Assembly (NCBI GenBank): GCA_964017065.1
Contig: OZ024786.1
Location: 8,623,047 to 8,687,046 of the forward strand
Length of the DNA stretch: 64,000 bases
Reading direction: 5' to 3'
From: Haliclona indistincta
Lineage: Eukaryota > Porifera > Demospongiae > Haplosclerida > Chalinidae
How positions within the stretch are numbered: the stretch's first letter is position 1; each line of letters opens with the position of its first letter. Under the pieces are notes generated by a model. It was not told the DNA's origin. It did no database searches and saw nothing but the letters and a program-made list of their open reading frames with translations. Both the position numbers and the translations under genes were made by a program. This document shows, piece by piece, positions 1 to 11,171 of the stretch.

Positions 1-311
1 ATGACATTACAGTGTCTGTCCACAGTGAGGGGTTCCACTGTACATGCAATAAAAAGTCATTAGAAAGTTATTATTTACATTTTTTGGCGTGTAGCATTGC
101 TTTACATACTACTTTGCTATTTTTATGCTGTATTGCTCTGTCATGCCATGCAATCAAAATTGGTTTATGATAGCCCACAGCAAACATGCAGATCTCTAGA
201 GAAGCAGATCGTTATTGTATTGTCATTTTGTGGCTTAAACCTGGTTCACAAGGTGCATAAAGATGTTCAATTTAATTTAGCGCTAAAAATTAGTTGCTTT
301 ACTAAAAGACA

Positions 312-540
312 AGAAAGTTAAAAAGAATTCTAACAAATCAAAGGGAAGTATGGATGGTAGAACAGCATGGATAAATCTGCCACTGGTCCCCAATGTATGT
401 CTTATGTGCGGTCACTGATGTATGCTGGTCTATTAACCAGTTGATCGTGTTATCCCGTTCCTTGCTACCTTCTTTGGTTTACATTGAGAACCGGTGACAG
501 ATTTCTTCATGCTGTTTTACCATCCCTACAATTCAACATG
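312..540. repeat. degenerate copy of a fold-back element
   Basis: The stretch resembles one arm plus loop of the palindromic element at 18670-19059. Shared blocks include the start near 'acaagaaa', the 'tctgcNactggtcc' block, the 'gtttacatt' block and the 'cttgct' region. It has many mismatches and indels, so it is an old copy. No coding potential is apparent. Confidence 0.5.
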
Positions 541-639
541 TAGCTGGCTGTGCTGGAAATACAAGCTCAATTTGCATAAGAGCCCCGCCCACTTTTGCAG
601 ACACTTTCCAACTATAACCACTACACAGTTATCTAGCAA

Positions 640-1425
640 GCAGTAGAGTGGTGATTCTACATGAACTAGTTGCTGGGCTATTCTTCAAAGATGACTCCAG
701 TATGCGTACGCTATGCAGCAATAGTCTTCCCAAGTTCTAGAGTGACGTGGTCATGTATTACGCAATAACAAGATGGCATCTACAGCGGTTTTCACGCTTC
801 TTGCAAAAGTTTATTCGTGATGCGTGAACCGTACATTGTCACCTATAAAACGGCATTGGTACTGATACCATCGATGCAGTGCATACTATGAGCCTCTTTG
901 TATGCATTGCATTGATGTTGTTCAGCACTACTGACAGCGTGTAGATGCCGTTTTTTTCTGACAATTTCCGGTTCACATCAAATTTTGCATGAAGCATAAA
1001 AACTGCTGTAACACTTAGCTGATAACGGATTGTCATCATGAAACTATCGAATTTATGTTGTCGTTTCGCTAAAAACCAATTTCAAAAGGCAATCAATTGC
1101 CAGGAGAATTTCGTTACTTTTCGTGGGTGTTTTGTTCTGGAAACTGCTCGCATAAAGGCACTAGGCCTCTTGAAGAAAGAAGAAGAAAAAAGATGACGAA
1201 ACTCCATTTTCACCTGTTCCAGGTTTGTCACTTTAGCAATGTGTTCGAAGAATCTATGTGCTACTTTTGAGTTGGGACAACACCAGAGAACAGATTTAAG
1301 TGTTTTTGGTCATGTAGAATTCACCACCAGGTGAAATATCAGTGTTTGAACACTAATACATGTATGTGGCTGCCATCTTGTTTTCCGGCCATCCCTACAT
1401 AGGCAGAGTATAGGGACTAGTGTGT
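640..1425 (-). repeat. dispersed repeat, reverse copy of 17860-18310
   Basis: Read on the minus strand, this segment matches 17860-18310 in blocks. These include the CCCTACAT end, the 'aacaagatggc' block, the 'caccaggtgaaatatcag' block and the 'aaaacacccacgaa' block. The two copies are strongly diverged. No open frame of interest is present, and the short ORFs here look like chance. Confidence 0.6.
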
Positions 1426-1446
1426 TAATAACTATATGCCTACTTT

Positions 1447-2121
1447 CGGGGGGTCCCAGAAGCTAAAATCTATGACACCAGGCTGGTTTTTTACATTGCT
1501 TCTCTACCCACCAACCCACTGCGTCATATTACGTCATGTAATGATATTCATAAATATTGGTCTATTGAAATTTATTATAATTGTTGGTACACGCCCCTCC
1601 ACGAAGATCGTCGATCGCGAGTGACGAACAGATTAGAGTAGCGGATCCAGGAAGCGGAAGCATTGCGAGTGTGGATTCGAGCTCACCGGACTCAGCACGT
1701 ACCACCAAGCTGAGCACAAGCGTAGCAAGCGGCACCGACAATTTCTTGCATAGTTGCATAGTTCACCGACAATTTCAAACACACTAGTAACTTATCTGTT
1801 GCTTATCATTGTTGATTATTATTATTATTGTGTGCAGATTGTATACTGTGAGTGAATCTACAATCTATGTTATAGTCTCTTGATCTCTTGTTCTGCTTTT
1901 TTCATAATTTTTGGTTACAAACATGTTCATAACAAGCAGTAGCTAGGTGGTACATGTATAGTTAGTAAAAACCTGCTTTAAAACAGTTCAAAATAACTTT
2001 AAAGTGCAATTTATGTCATGGCTAAATTTTACACAAAGTGACCTTTTTTGAAAATTTACCTCTGACCCACCCACCCACTTTTGGGCCTGGTGTCGGAAAC
2101 TTTTTTTTGTGGGACCCCCTG
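1447..2121. mobile_element. non-autonomous hAT element, 675 bp
   Basis: The termini are imperfect inverted repeats: left CGGGGGGTCCCAGA, and right, read inverted, CAGGGGGTCCCACA. A perfect 8-bp direct repeat, CCTACTTT, flanks it at 1439-1446 and 2122-2129. CAGGG-type ends with 8-bp target duplications are typical of hAT transposons. No transposase is encoded. The internal 'gtgggtgggt' and 'tgacgt' blocks are shared in inverted order with the nested element at 25137-25895. It lies in an intron of gene 0 and ends only 22 bp before the next exon. Confidence 0.85.
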
Positions 2122-2143
2122 CCTACTTTGATAAATTTTGTAG

Positions 2144-5100
2144 TTACCACAAGAATATGGAACAGTCCATATGATGGTCAGATTAGGCTGCTAGGAGCAC
2201 AATATACTAATCAAGGCCGAGTCGAAGTCTACTGTAATGGACAATGGGGAACTATTTGTGATGATGGATTTGGTTCAACTGATGCCAACACTGTCTGCAG
2301 ACAACAAGGATACACTAGAGCTGCAGCATATGATGACCTTACCTCAATGTAAGCAATAGTGTTCAATGTTTTAGGTTTTTTGATTCATCAGATAATTATT
2401 TTGGAGTATTACTAGCAAGATTTACGATTTATGATAAAAACTTATTAATCACCCTATCTTTCTTCACCATCTATTTCTTCAAAAACTGATTTAAAATGAT
2501 ATTTATGCCTCGGTGGGCGAAGCCACGAGGCATACAGTAGTCGTGTTGTGTGTGTGTGTGTGTGTATCTGTCCGTTGCCGGCATAGCGCATCGCACGCTA
2601 GAAACTAAGCGCTGATATCAGCAACACAGGTAGAAATCGCTATTTGCTCAGAACTGAATTGATAAATTGTTGGTTCTAAAGCTCCGTTCGTGAGTTATGG
2701 CGTGAGATGCTTACCTCGACGGCTGTTCCCGGCTATCTGGACTCCTCTAAAGACAAAACAGTTTACAGCTGACTGCCTTACAGCTAGTGAGTTCGTTTGT
2801 ACTACAAAACAGCTTGGTAGGTACAGCGAAATTCTCTCGAAGGCCTACAGCTCGAGCTTGAGCTCGCCGACTTGAGCTACAGTAGTTGCTGATGATCTAG
2901 AGTTCTCTGTAGACAAAACTATCCACAGTTGACTGCCTAGAAACTGATAAGTCACAGGATAGCAGCGTAGGACGCTACTAGTATCTCGCTCGTGTATGTG
3001 CTGTGCCGTGCTCTGCACTCGAATTGAACTTTATAGACACGCCCAGTTGAATTAGTGGTCAGCACTGATTGGCTTCTGATTGCATAGTTGCAACCCACTA
3101 GCTTATTCTGCAAACAGTGCTGTACTGCAGCTTGTTGCAGCGCTCTTCAGCTTTAATTTCATCATACAGGAATTGCATTGCATAACTATTATACTGCATT
3201 GTGATTGCTGTACAGAAAGGTATAACAGCTGCAGTTTGTTGCTGTGTATGTGAAATGGTTGCATTCCACCGAGGCATCTGCACCTTTGGTGCTTCATTAG
3301 ATTAGAATTGATTTTCAACAATAAGTTTTTGGTAATGTTAATTTTTACATCAATTTTGGTGATCACAGTATGCATATCATTTTCGCAATTTGCTGAGGAT
3401 AACAACATAGCATAGAATTTGAAAAAAAGACTGAGAAACATTTGAGTAGACTGATTGCTGACAACACGATAAACTTGTTTGTCTCACCACTCCGTGTTGA
3501 ATGTGTTTTTATGCCTTTTTGACACATCTTTGCTCTTTCTTTGGACTCAAGGTTTATATCGACAAAATTAATATAGAATCAATGTTGTCAGGTTTTATTC
3601 TGTGTCTAATCGAGTCTGTATGTATGCCCATGCATGCAACAGTATTGTACTCATGTTAGTATGCACTTTTTTAACAATCCATGTTTCATTATTATAGCAC
3701 TGGGACCAATCAACCTATTTGGCTCTCAAATATTTTCTGTTCATCATCTTCCTATTCTTGTCTACGATCCTGTCAGCGGTGTCCTTCAGTAGCAGTTTCA
3801 AATTGTGGCCATCATGAGGATATAACTGTTCAATGTGGTACGAATAAGTTTTGAATCATTTTGTTTGCTCTATGGGTGTGGTATTCAATGGGTGTGATAT
3901 AGGGTTATATTGTGAGAAAATATTGTAGTCCACTATTATCACACATCACTTTTTACATAGAACCTTCCAATCCGGCAGCAGTAATAAATATTGTAATGTT
4001 GTATCAGCGCCAAGGCCAATACCCTAAGTGCAATAATTTCTGTACTACACAGTCTGCATAATTATGATGGTGCTTTTACAAAGCACTCAGAGTCACTCAC
4101 TTAGAATGTATAATTATGACAAATTTTCGTGGGTAAGATTTTTGTCTCTCTAATGTAAAATGTATAGGGAATACGCGAGAATTTTCACGCTTTAAGATTA
4201 CCCACGGAAAACATGAAAATTTTCATGTGCGAAATTTTCAACATTTACGGTAGTTAACTTCCTTGCCACAGTTAACTTCTGGTCATTGTATCTGCTTCAA
4301 GACAATGTGTCATGTGAAATGCGAATAACAAGCTACAACTTTCCGTGCATAAATTTTTGTAGCTGCCTTGTGCCAGTAAAACCACCATAATCAAGTGAAT
4401 ATGTTTACAGTATATAGCTGAGGGGCTGGCTAGAGTAGGCTACATTAACTCACTTTTTCTAATTTTAGAAGGATTACGTGTGACAACTTGTTGGGCACTA
4501 GCATTGTACCAAGGGATGCAACTAGCTTGCCGAGTCTGTGTCACGGTGTACATTTACAGGCAGTGTACATGTCATGTATCCTGTGCATGATAGCATTTAT
4601 GAAGCTAGCAATGTTCTGGATAAAAGTTTTATTATGGTCTCTCTATAGCATAAAAATTTTATTAAGTGTTTGGATTTGCACTGAATGTGTACTAAGTAAA
4701 ATTATCTAAACATTCATAATTTTTATTGTTGATTTTCCATCTGCAATACTGTCACAATAGAAAGAGTACTGTATACATAATTTTAGCTATACTAATTATA
4801 TAGAGTATGCATCCGGACAAAGCAGCTCTACTCGAACTAGCACCTGCTCATTTACTACTATCAATTCATCTACACCTAGTGAGTTATATTTTGTATTTGT
4901 CTAGAGTTGCTAAATATTTGTTTCTTGTGCAGTCGCAGGAATTATTGTTGGTTCTATCATTGCCAGCCTGATCTGCATTTTCCTTCCAATTATAATACCA
5001 GTGTGCATCTGTTGTTGTCTTGGCATTGGAGTCTGTGGTGCCAGTAGGAACCGTGGTCCAAGTAGTCGAGTTGTCACTACTGCTGCTCCTCCACCCGCTA

Positions 5101-5351
5101 CAGCCGTTGTCACAACAACACAAACTTCTCAGAAGGTGGACTACCCTACTGGAGCTTACTCTACTAATTCTTACCCGGCTCAGCCTCCTCCTCCAGCTTA
5201 TGCAGCACAGCCTCCAGCCGGCTACCCTGCTAACTCACCAGCTGCTTATCCTGCTAACCCACCAGCTGCTTATCCTGCTTACCCACCAGCTGCTTATCCT
5301 GCTAACCCACCAGCAACTTATCCTGCTAACCCACCAGCTGCTTATTATTAA
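2144..5351 (+). CDS. SRCR-domain single-pass membrane protein, 5' partial (gene 0)
   Basis: Four exons are visible: 2144-2348, 3698-3837, 4804-4878 and 4933-5351, with matching phases and GT..AG borders. They encode the second SRCR domain (WGTICDD core, VCRQQGY motif, Cys-rich second half), a short Ser/Thr stalk, one membrane helix, a CICCCLG juxtamembrane motif and a tail of repeated YPANPPAA-like octads ending at TAA 5349-5351. The homologous genes A, B and C begin with a signal-peptide exon and two exons for a first SRCR domain. I do not see these between 1 and 2143, so the gene probably starts left of the window. Unlike A and B, its tail lacks a PPPY motif. A polyadenylation signal AATAAA lies at about 5393. 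By family, SRCR domains bind extracellular ligands such as polyanions and microbial surfaces; the ligand here is unknown. Confidence 0.85.
2505..3090. repeat. dispersed repeat starting with a hairpin
   Basis: A hairpin with stem 'tgcctcg' and a 'gggcgaagcc' centre at 2505-2531 is followed by a short TG microsatellite and a stretch of non-coding sequence with locally repeated blocks ('gacaaaac', 'gactgcct'). The hairpin-at-one-end layout recurs at 17860, 22150 and 23971. Its outer limit is uncertain. It lies inside an intron of gene 0. Confidence 0.4.
5224..5345 (+). repeat. 24-bp coding minisatellite in the gene 0 tail
   Basis: About five imperfect copies of a 24-bp unit encode the octad PPAAYPAN. 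They form the distal cytoplasmic tail of gene 0. Copy-number change would lengthen or shorten the tail without shifting frame. Confidence 0.85.
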
Positions 5352-5504
5352 TCATTAAGACAACTTCACAAGGACTAATTAAGCAGCATAAGAATAAACT
5401 TTAGATCATGCATGCAGTACATATAATCTGTAGTTGTTTTTAAAATCATTCATGATTCTTAGTGTATAGGCATGTGACTGGGCGTAGGCCGCGTACCTAT
5501 AATA

Positions 5505-5562
5505 TATGTGTGTGTGCGTGCATGCATGCGTGTGTGTGCGTGCATGCATGCGTGTGTGTGTG

Positions 5563-5638
<76 letters not shown>

Positions 5639-5690
5639 TGTGTGTGAGTGTGCGTGCGTGCGTGCGTGCATGTGTGTGTATACCTTTCAT
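5505..5690. repeat. (TG)n microsatellite
   Basis: Nearly pure TG dinucleotides with interspersed TGCATGCG and TGAG variants. The Cys/Val and His/Thr reading frames over it are artefacts. Confidence 0.95.
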
Positions 5691-5914
5691 GCAGGTAAAA
5701 GTAACATATAATTTTTATGTTGCACATAATATTATGCTACATATATGGAATGCAAAATGACCAGAATAAAAACATATATGTTGAACATATATGTACATAG
5801 GTTTGACATAGAATACAAAATGCATATGCATTAGAGGCTTTAGAGAATAGTGCAAAATGACCAGAAAAAAACATAGTTCTACATATATGTTACATACATA
5901 TGTAACATACATAT

Positions 5915-6578
5915 ACCGCCATCTTACTAGAAATTAATAGATCTTTGTGATGTCACACGTTGGTTATTAACCAGAGATGAGTCATAACTACTAAACTGAT
6001 TCAATGTATTTTGTATGATAATTTTATTATGAGTGACATCACAAAAATCCATTAAACTAGCAAGATGGCGGTCAGAAAACAGCTCTCTAGCAGAGAACAG
6101 TCGCGTTTGTCGATGTGCGTATTTCTACAGACTCTGCGCAAGTTCTAAAGTAAAGATATTGGCAATGCAATTTCCTAATCTTGGACCTAAACTCCCAGAG
6201 AATCGGATTTCCCGTCCTAAAGCTTTTGGTCGGTCGAGGACGCTATTATTTACTCCCTGACGCCGAACTAATGAAAGTTAAGGCAGAACACTCAGCCCAC
6301 AGGTAGGCGCCCTGGGTGAGGGTTTTAATGCAGCGTTAAGATATCTTAACTACCAGTAATTCTAAAGTTCTCTCCTAAACCTTGTCCTTCCAGAGGGTCC
6401 GATATCCCGCCATGTTGTGCCACGCCCATGTCACGTGACTCGAAGCCATATAAATCGGGGTGTTCAGTAAGGATAAAGGATCATTCTGATACATGCAACA
6501 TGCCAGTAGGATAATTAGTTACTGAGATATGAAGCAAAATGTGTAAAACTATTTTTTACTCTCTTCGTGTGGAACACT
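5915..6578. repeat. dispersed repeat ending in CAGTGTTCC-type terminus
   Basis: The segment matches 19790-20318 in order: 'aagatggcgg', 'cagagaacagtcgcg', 'aagccatataaa', 'attcagtaaggata', then 'ctctcttcgtgtggaacactg' followed by TA. Only one terminus is recognisable here, whereas the 19711-20318 copy has both. No gene is seen. Confidence 0.65.
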
Positions 6579-6643
6579 GTACATTACATTTGAAAGTTAG
6601 GTCTAACGCTAAATTTAATCCACAGTTAGTAGGGCACTAAAAA

Positions 6644-6970
6644 TAGTTAGACAGCGCATCCAAGGATCTGTGCGATTTGGAAGCTTGAGAGCCGTTGCTA
6701 TATATAGCGTCCAAGCGTAGCGAGGGTGTCATGGCAACGGCGCGAGGACTTCTACATTACTTAAATTTGATTGGATGCACTGTCCAACTGATTTAGACCA
6801 TAGCAACAGCAAGCTGAAACGACACGACCCATGAGCAAGGTCACATGAGCGCTGTAAAATTAGAACTCTGTGCACGAAACCATAAATCTGTGCCCATGTG
6901 GCGGGATTCCATAATGAGGTCTCAGCGGTGGTGGATCCATTATGAACTATAGAGACCTGCAGCTACACAA
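6644..6970. repeat. dispersed repeat, paralogous to 54520-54790
   Basis: Shared blocks with 54520-54790 in the same orientation are 'agttagacagcgcatccaag', 'gagagccgtt', 'atccaagcgta', 'ggattccat' and 'actatagacc'. The 'ttagacag..gcatccaa' block recurs inverted as 'ttggatgc..tgtc' inside it, suggesting a small transposon with subterminal inverted repeats. It is non-coding. Confidence 0.6.
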
Positions 6971-7325
6971 CCTGATTGGTCAACATCGCTTAGCTGTGGT
7001 CTAACTTCCAAGTTGTAGACTAGTGTGGTTACTCATAAGAGAGTGATGTGTTGAGATAATTAGTGTTGCATGTAGAAGAGGATCCCATGATGAAAGAACA
7101 AATTATTAATACACTTATCTAATGTAACTTATGACCACTGACTTACATGTACATAATTACATGTATCTGCATGGCTATTTCTACTTGGTAGGTAAGTCCG
7201 TATTTATTTGATAGGCAAGAATGTGCAGTAGTGATTGTGTGATAGACCTTCTCCACACCATAGATTATAAGATGTCTATATGTGTATATTAACTATTGTA
7301 TATTGTAGTTATTTTAATTTCTTAG

Positions 7326-8426
7326 GCATATTCCAACCAGTAGACCAATTGTCAGCAGTGAGACAGTTTATCAGTTCATCAGTCACACAACATCAACATA
7401 CCTTCTCTCTCTTTGCTCTTGGTAAACCACTAAAGGATGACTCAGCCAGTTTATAGCAAGACTGAACTTGGTTAGTGGCTTGCAATCATCAGCATTACTT
7501 GCCAGTTCCGCATGCTTATTCATTTGTACTAATAATTTTGAAGAAGTAGTCAAGCCAGTTGCCTGAGTAATGGTCGAGGGCACAGCCCGAGGCTGTTTGG
7601 GGAAACACCCACTCTGATGATGGGACAAACTAGGGCACTTGTATGCACAAACTACATCTGTGTGGCCTCAATACAGACATCTTTTGCTGCCTGGTGAACA
7701 CTTGAATCCCAAGCAGTCTTCACTGGAACAACGGTGCATCGTTACTTGTTGCCATAGATCACTTACTCACGGTCAATAACCTACATTAATGCCCTCAAAT
7801 AGAGCAAGGTGATTGGTCAGAGATGATGTACTATAGTTACTATTGACACAGTAACTTCAATGCTTATTGGTACTACTTAGAGCTCCTTAGTGTATCAATA
7901 AACTGTCACAGACGTTTTACTGTATATACAACAGGGATCTCAATCAGCTGTGCACTACACAGCATGCTATTGCATACTGTATAGAATTTTGTGTTTGTAG
8001 TCAAAGCAGCAGTAATATTTGTCATTGTAAATGATCACAGAAACTTTCTGTTTCATAATAAATTATTCTTACATGTAAGAATAATTATAATAAAGAAAAA
8101 GAACAGGGCAAGCGATTAAATTTAAATAAAGAAGAAAACAAAATGTAAGTAGGATGATCATATTAACTGTGTTTCACCCATTGAGTAATGAGGCCTATTT
8201 ATATAGAATACAGATTGAATGCTAATTTGTCATGTCCCCACATGTACGTCATTATAGCATAGACTATACATTACACAGACTAAATAATTGTTCTGTACAT
8301 TATTACTGTTGTATTGCGTTGATTCTATAGACTCCAGCTGCTGTCATCAATCTCTCTTGGGACACATCCACTCCTACCTCTCCCTATCTCACTGATCAGC
8401 TCCTGGCTGTACTACAAGATCTGTGA
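7326..8426 (+). pseudogene. UBX-domain (TUG/ASPSCR1-like) 3' fragment with a frameshift
   Basis: Exon 1 (7326 to about 7470) encodes a UBX-like segment: IFQPVDQLSAVRQFI, then FSLFALGKPLKDDSASL. Exon 2 (8331-8426) continues TPAAVINLSWD and ends LLAVLQDL-stop, with AATAAA at about 8498. The order (FxP, VRxF, LF, PL.DD..SL, PAAxxxL) matches the UBX ubiquitin-like fold, closest in memory to TUG/ASPSCR1. The reading frame breaks once near 7453-7456. A TAG follows SL, while the neighbouring frame reads ARLNL into a good donor. I find no upstream exons, so this looks like a truncated fragment, unless the break is an assembly error. The family assignment is recognition by eye. Confidence 0.5.
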
Positions 8427-8767
8427 TTGTATTAAATCAAATATTACTACACACTGCCATAGAAAGAACAGTGACTTATTGTGCTACACAGTAGAAAAAT
8501 AAAAATAATCAAAATTGTGATCGCATTATAATAGTGCACTTTTACTATCTCATGTGAGAGTACTCTCAGTATGATCAGGTGTACTGTGGGTTAGTCTTTC
8601 CAGGTTAAATTTACATGTATGGTCATAATTTCTGTTTCTGGTCCTCTTGCTGAAAGGTAGGATTATGCTTCATCCATAGTATGATTTGACCTTAATGTAC
8701 CTCTGGCTCACAATGATTGAACTGAGGCACAGCCTACAGGATAACAATTTTTTTTAATGAACAAAAT

Positions 8768-8826
8768 CTACCAAGTGCTTATCTTGCTAATCCACCATTT
8801 GCATATTATTAGTCATTAAGACAAGA
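8768..8826 (+). pseudogene. relic of an SRCR-receptor tail exon
   Basis: The bases match the last codons and stop region of gene 0 (about 5325-5363). The common blocks are a 'gcttatc(c/t)tgctaa(c/t)ccacca' core, a TATTATTA stop area and 'gtcattaagacaa'. Only the extreme 3' end survives. It shows that a gene 0-like copy once ended just upstream of gene A. Confidence 0.65.
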
Positions 8827-8875
8827 GATCAATACTATACGATATGCAGATAATGCAGTACAATAATTATTATCC

Positions 8876-10502
8876 CAGTCTACACGCAACCGTACTTTTC
8901 ATTTGCAAGCGGAAGAGGCGTGGTCAACGTTTTGTGACCTTGTCGCTCTCGACTAGTGGCCCGGCCTGCAGGTTTGCAACTATGCCGGCTACTAGGATTC
9001 TTTTCTATCGCTACTACTTCACCAAAACGTGTTTCAATGGACGTACAAACCTTTTAGTCTAACTTGAGACGCGTGTTTAAAGCTATTCGAAGAACTGAGA
9101 AAGTTTGAAGTCTAGAGAGCCCTTCGTCGCCATCTTGGCTTTCTGGACAAAAGTGCTCGCTACATTGTTCCGGTAAGCAGAACAGTACTTTTTAAGCATT
9201 TTATGTGTAGACCTGTGCTTTTTATAGGTTCTAGTGAAATTCACACTGTGATTGCGTGTTTAAGACAAAAGTGTACCTAAGACAAAGTGGACCAATTGGA
9301 TGATATCTAATGTGAGTGTAACACTCTGTACTGTATTATCAGTAATAAAGTAGCAGAAATTATAAAAATAATAATCTCTTGTACAAAGTAGATTAATAAG
9401 CATGTTTTGTAGGTATGAGAGTTAGAGTTTATAAACAATATAAAACACTTTTAAATATATACATGGTTTCAAAAGTAATAATTGCGTGCGTCGTGTTGGC
9501 TACATCACCAACCACGCCTCCCTTGGTGGGAAGAAGAGTAAAAATGACTGGGAAATCGACTATGTTACAGCTCTGGAAACAGGTATTCTGAGAATCTTGC
9601 TTTTGTTCCGTCGGAGCTGTTTTTGACACGATTGGTGCAATCATACAATCAGCAACTTGTCACCATGGTTAGAGCTGTATTGTAGAACTGACAGCTTGCC
9701 CACCAAATAATGGCGTAACTTTACACGTGAATTATGTACTTAAGTACCGCCCAATTTGCCGGTTGCATTGATAAAGTTAATAACTACTGTTGAAGCCATG
9801 TGTACTTTTAACTACTCTATCAGATTAGATATAGGTATTTGGTATATTGGTATTATTTCTGCAGTAGAATGGTTACTTTTCCATGTGATTTATTTTTGCA
9901 ATAACATTTTTTATTGTCTTTCTTACAGGTCACACTATTTGCTGCTGGTGATGTCTGCATGAGTGTGCTAGTGCATATGCTTTTTGTTCTGCGCTCCATC
10001 GCTCAAACCGAATCATGTAACCACCTCTGCTCCAATATAGACAACAAACCTTGACTTTATCACTCTTCTCTGCTGGTGTTTCTTCCATTATGAAATGCCG
10101 TAAATCAGTTTTGTCTTTGTTATTAAAAATCATATTGTTAGTATGCCAGAACAGTAACTTTTAAAATGTAATTGTGTGTGTGCATGTATTAGCTATAGGT
10201 TAGGCATGCTTTTAAAGCTATCAACTCTTTAAGACAAAAGTGTACCTAAGTTAACTAGACCCAACCACAAATTTCACCGTTTGCTCTAAGCCGCGTGGAG
10301 TCTTGCTGTTGGACGAGTAGAGCGCTCGTGACTAGAATGAAACGGTAGCGCAGACAATGGTCTATGCAAATATTAAGTTTGCAGCGTATAGCATAAAGCA
10401 CGCGTGCGCTGCAAACGTTTTTGCTGGCGAACCACTTGGACCAGAGAACGCCATTTCGTCCGTGCGTGGGCGTACCCTAATTGTACGGTTGCGTGTAGAC
10501 TG
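8876..10502. mobile_element. 1.6-kb element with 20-bp terminal inverted repeats
   Basis: The left end CAGTCTACACGCAACCGTAC is repeated exactly inverted at the right end, and TATCC directly flanks both sides (8871-8875, 10503-10507). The gene 0 3' flank reads straight through the corresponding point, near 'ataatctgtagttg', as an empty site. No transposase is recognisable. Internally a block 'aagacaaaagtgtacctaag' occurs twice (about 9260, 10232). The superfamily is uncertain; a 5-bp duplication is unusual among common superfamilies. Confidence 0.7.
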
Positions 10503-10536
10503 TATCCGTAGTTGTTTTTAAACTCATTCATGACAC

Positions 10537-11020
10537 CAGGAGCACATGAACAGAAGGAGCGTGCAACGTACAGTGCCAACACTTTAATAATTAATGACGT
10601 ACTTCCGCTTTACCTAGGTATGAACGTACGTCATATCTATTTAACGCGCATTACTTGGTAAGTTTACGACAGCGAGCGCGCCTGGTGTTGCTCAGCTTGA
10701 ATACGGTCATCCCAGCTTTCATTGCGCTCCTCACGGGCGAGTTCTTCACTTGTTGTAAACGGATCCGCCGGGGAGACAGCATGATCAGCTTTCTCTTGGA
10801 GCTGGCCTGACTAAGACGTCGATGGGTTCGCGCCATCCTGTCTTGCCGCACTTAGATCTATTATGTATCACGTGCACAGAATGTACGTCACGCATATTTA
10901 ATGAAGCACAAAAACTTCCAAAAATGGAAGTTCTGAGCACACATCTGTGAATCTAATTATACACTGTTGGCACTAACGCGCGGTTTACAGTTGCACGCTT
11001 CTTCTGTTCATGTGCTCCTG
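10537..11020. mobile_element. 484-bp MITE with long inverted repeats
   Basis: Ends begin CAGGAGCACATGAACAGAAG and are repeated inverted for about 45 bp with small indels. ATGACAC flanks both sides (10530-10536 and 11021-11027). The gene 0 3' flank at about 5440-5480 continues across the site without the element. CAGG-type ends suggest hAT, but the duplication reads as 7 bp. The short minus ORF at 10651-10851 lies inside and is not credible as a gene. Confidence 0.75.
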
Positions 11021-11171
11021 ATGACACATAGTGTATACATGTAGGCACGTGACTGGAATGAGTGGGCGTACGCGTATAATATCACGAGTCACTGCACCGC
11101 TGTAGTACGTGTTGCAGTCTGGTTCTCCCACCTCCAAGACAAGTCTGTGTTCCTATACACTTGCCGCAATA

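Noticed and set aside
5020..5358. Leu-rich 112-aa ORF overlapping the gene 0 tail (likewise at 16622 and 30140)
   Set aside because: Alternative frames of the Pro/Tyr-rich tail exon; composition follows from the repeat codons.
5406..5727. Overlapping His/Thr-rich and Cys/Val-rich ORFs on both strands
   Set aside because: Translations of the (TG)n microsatellite.
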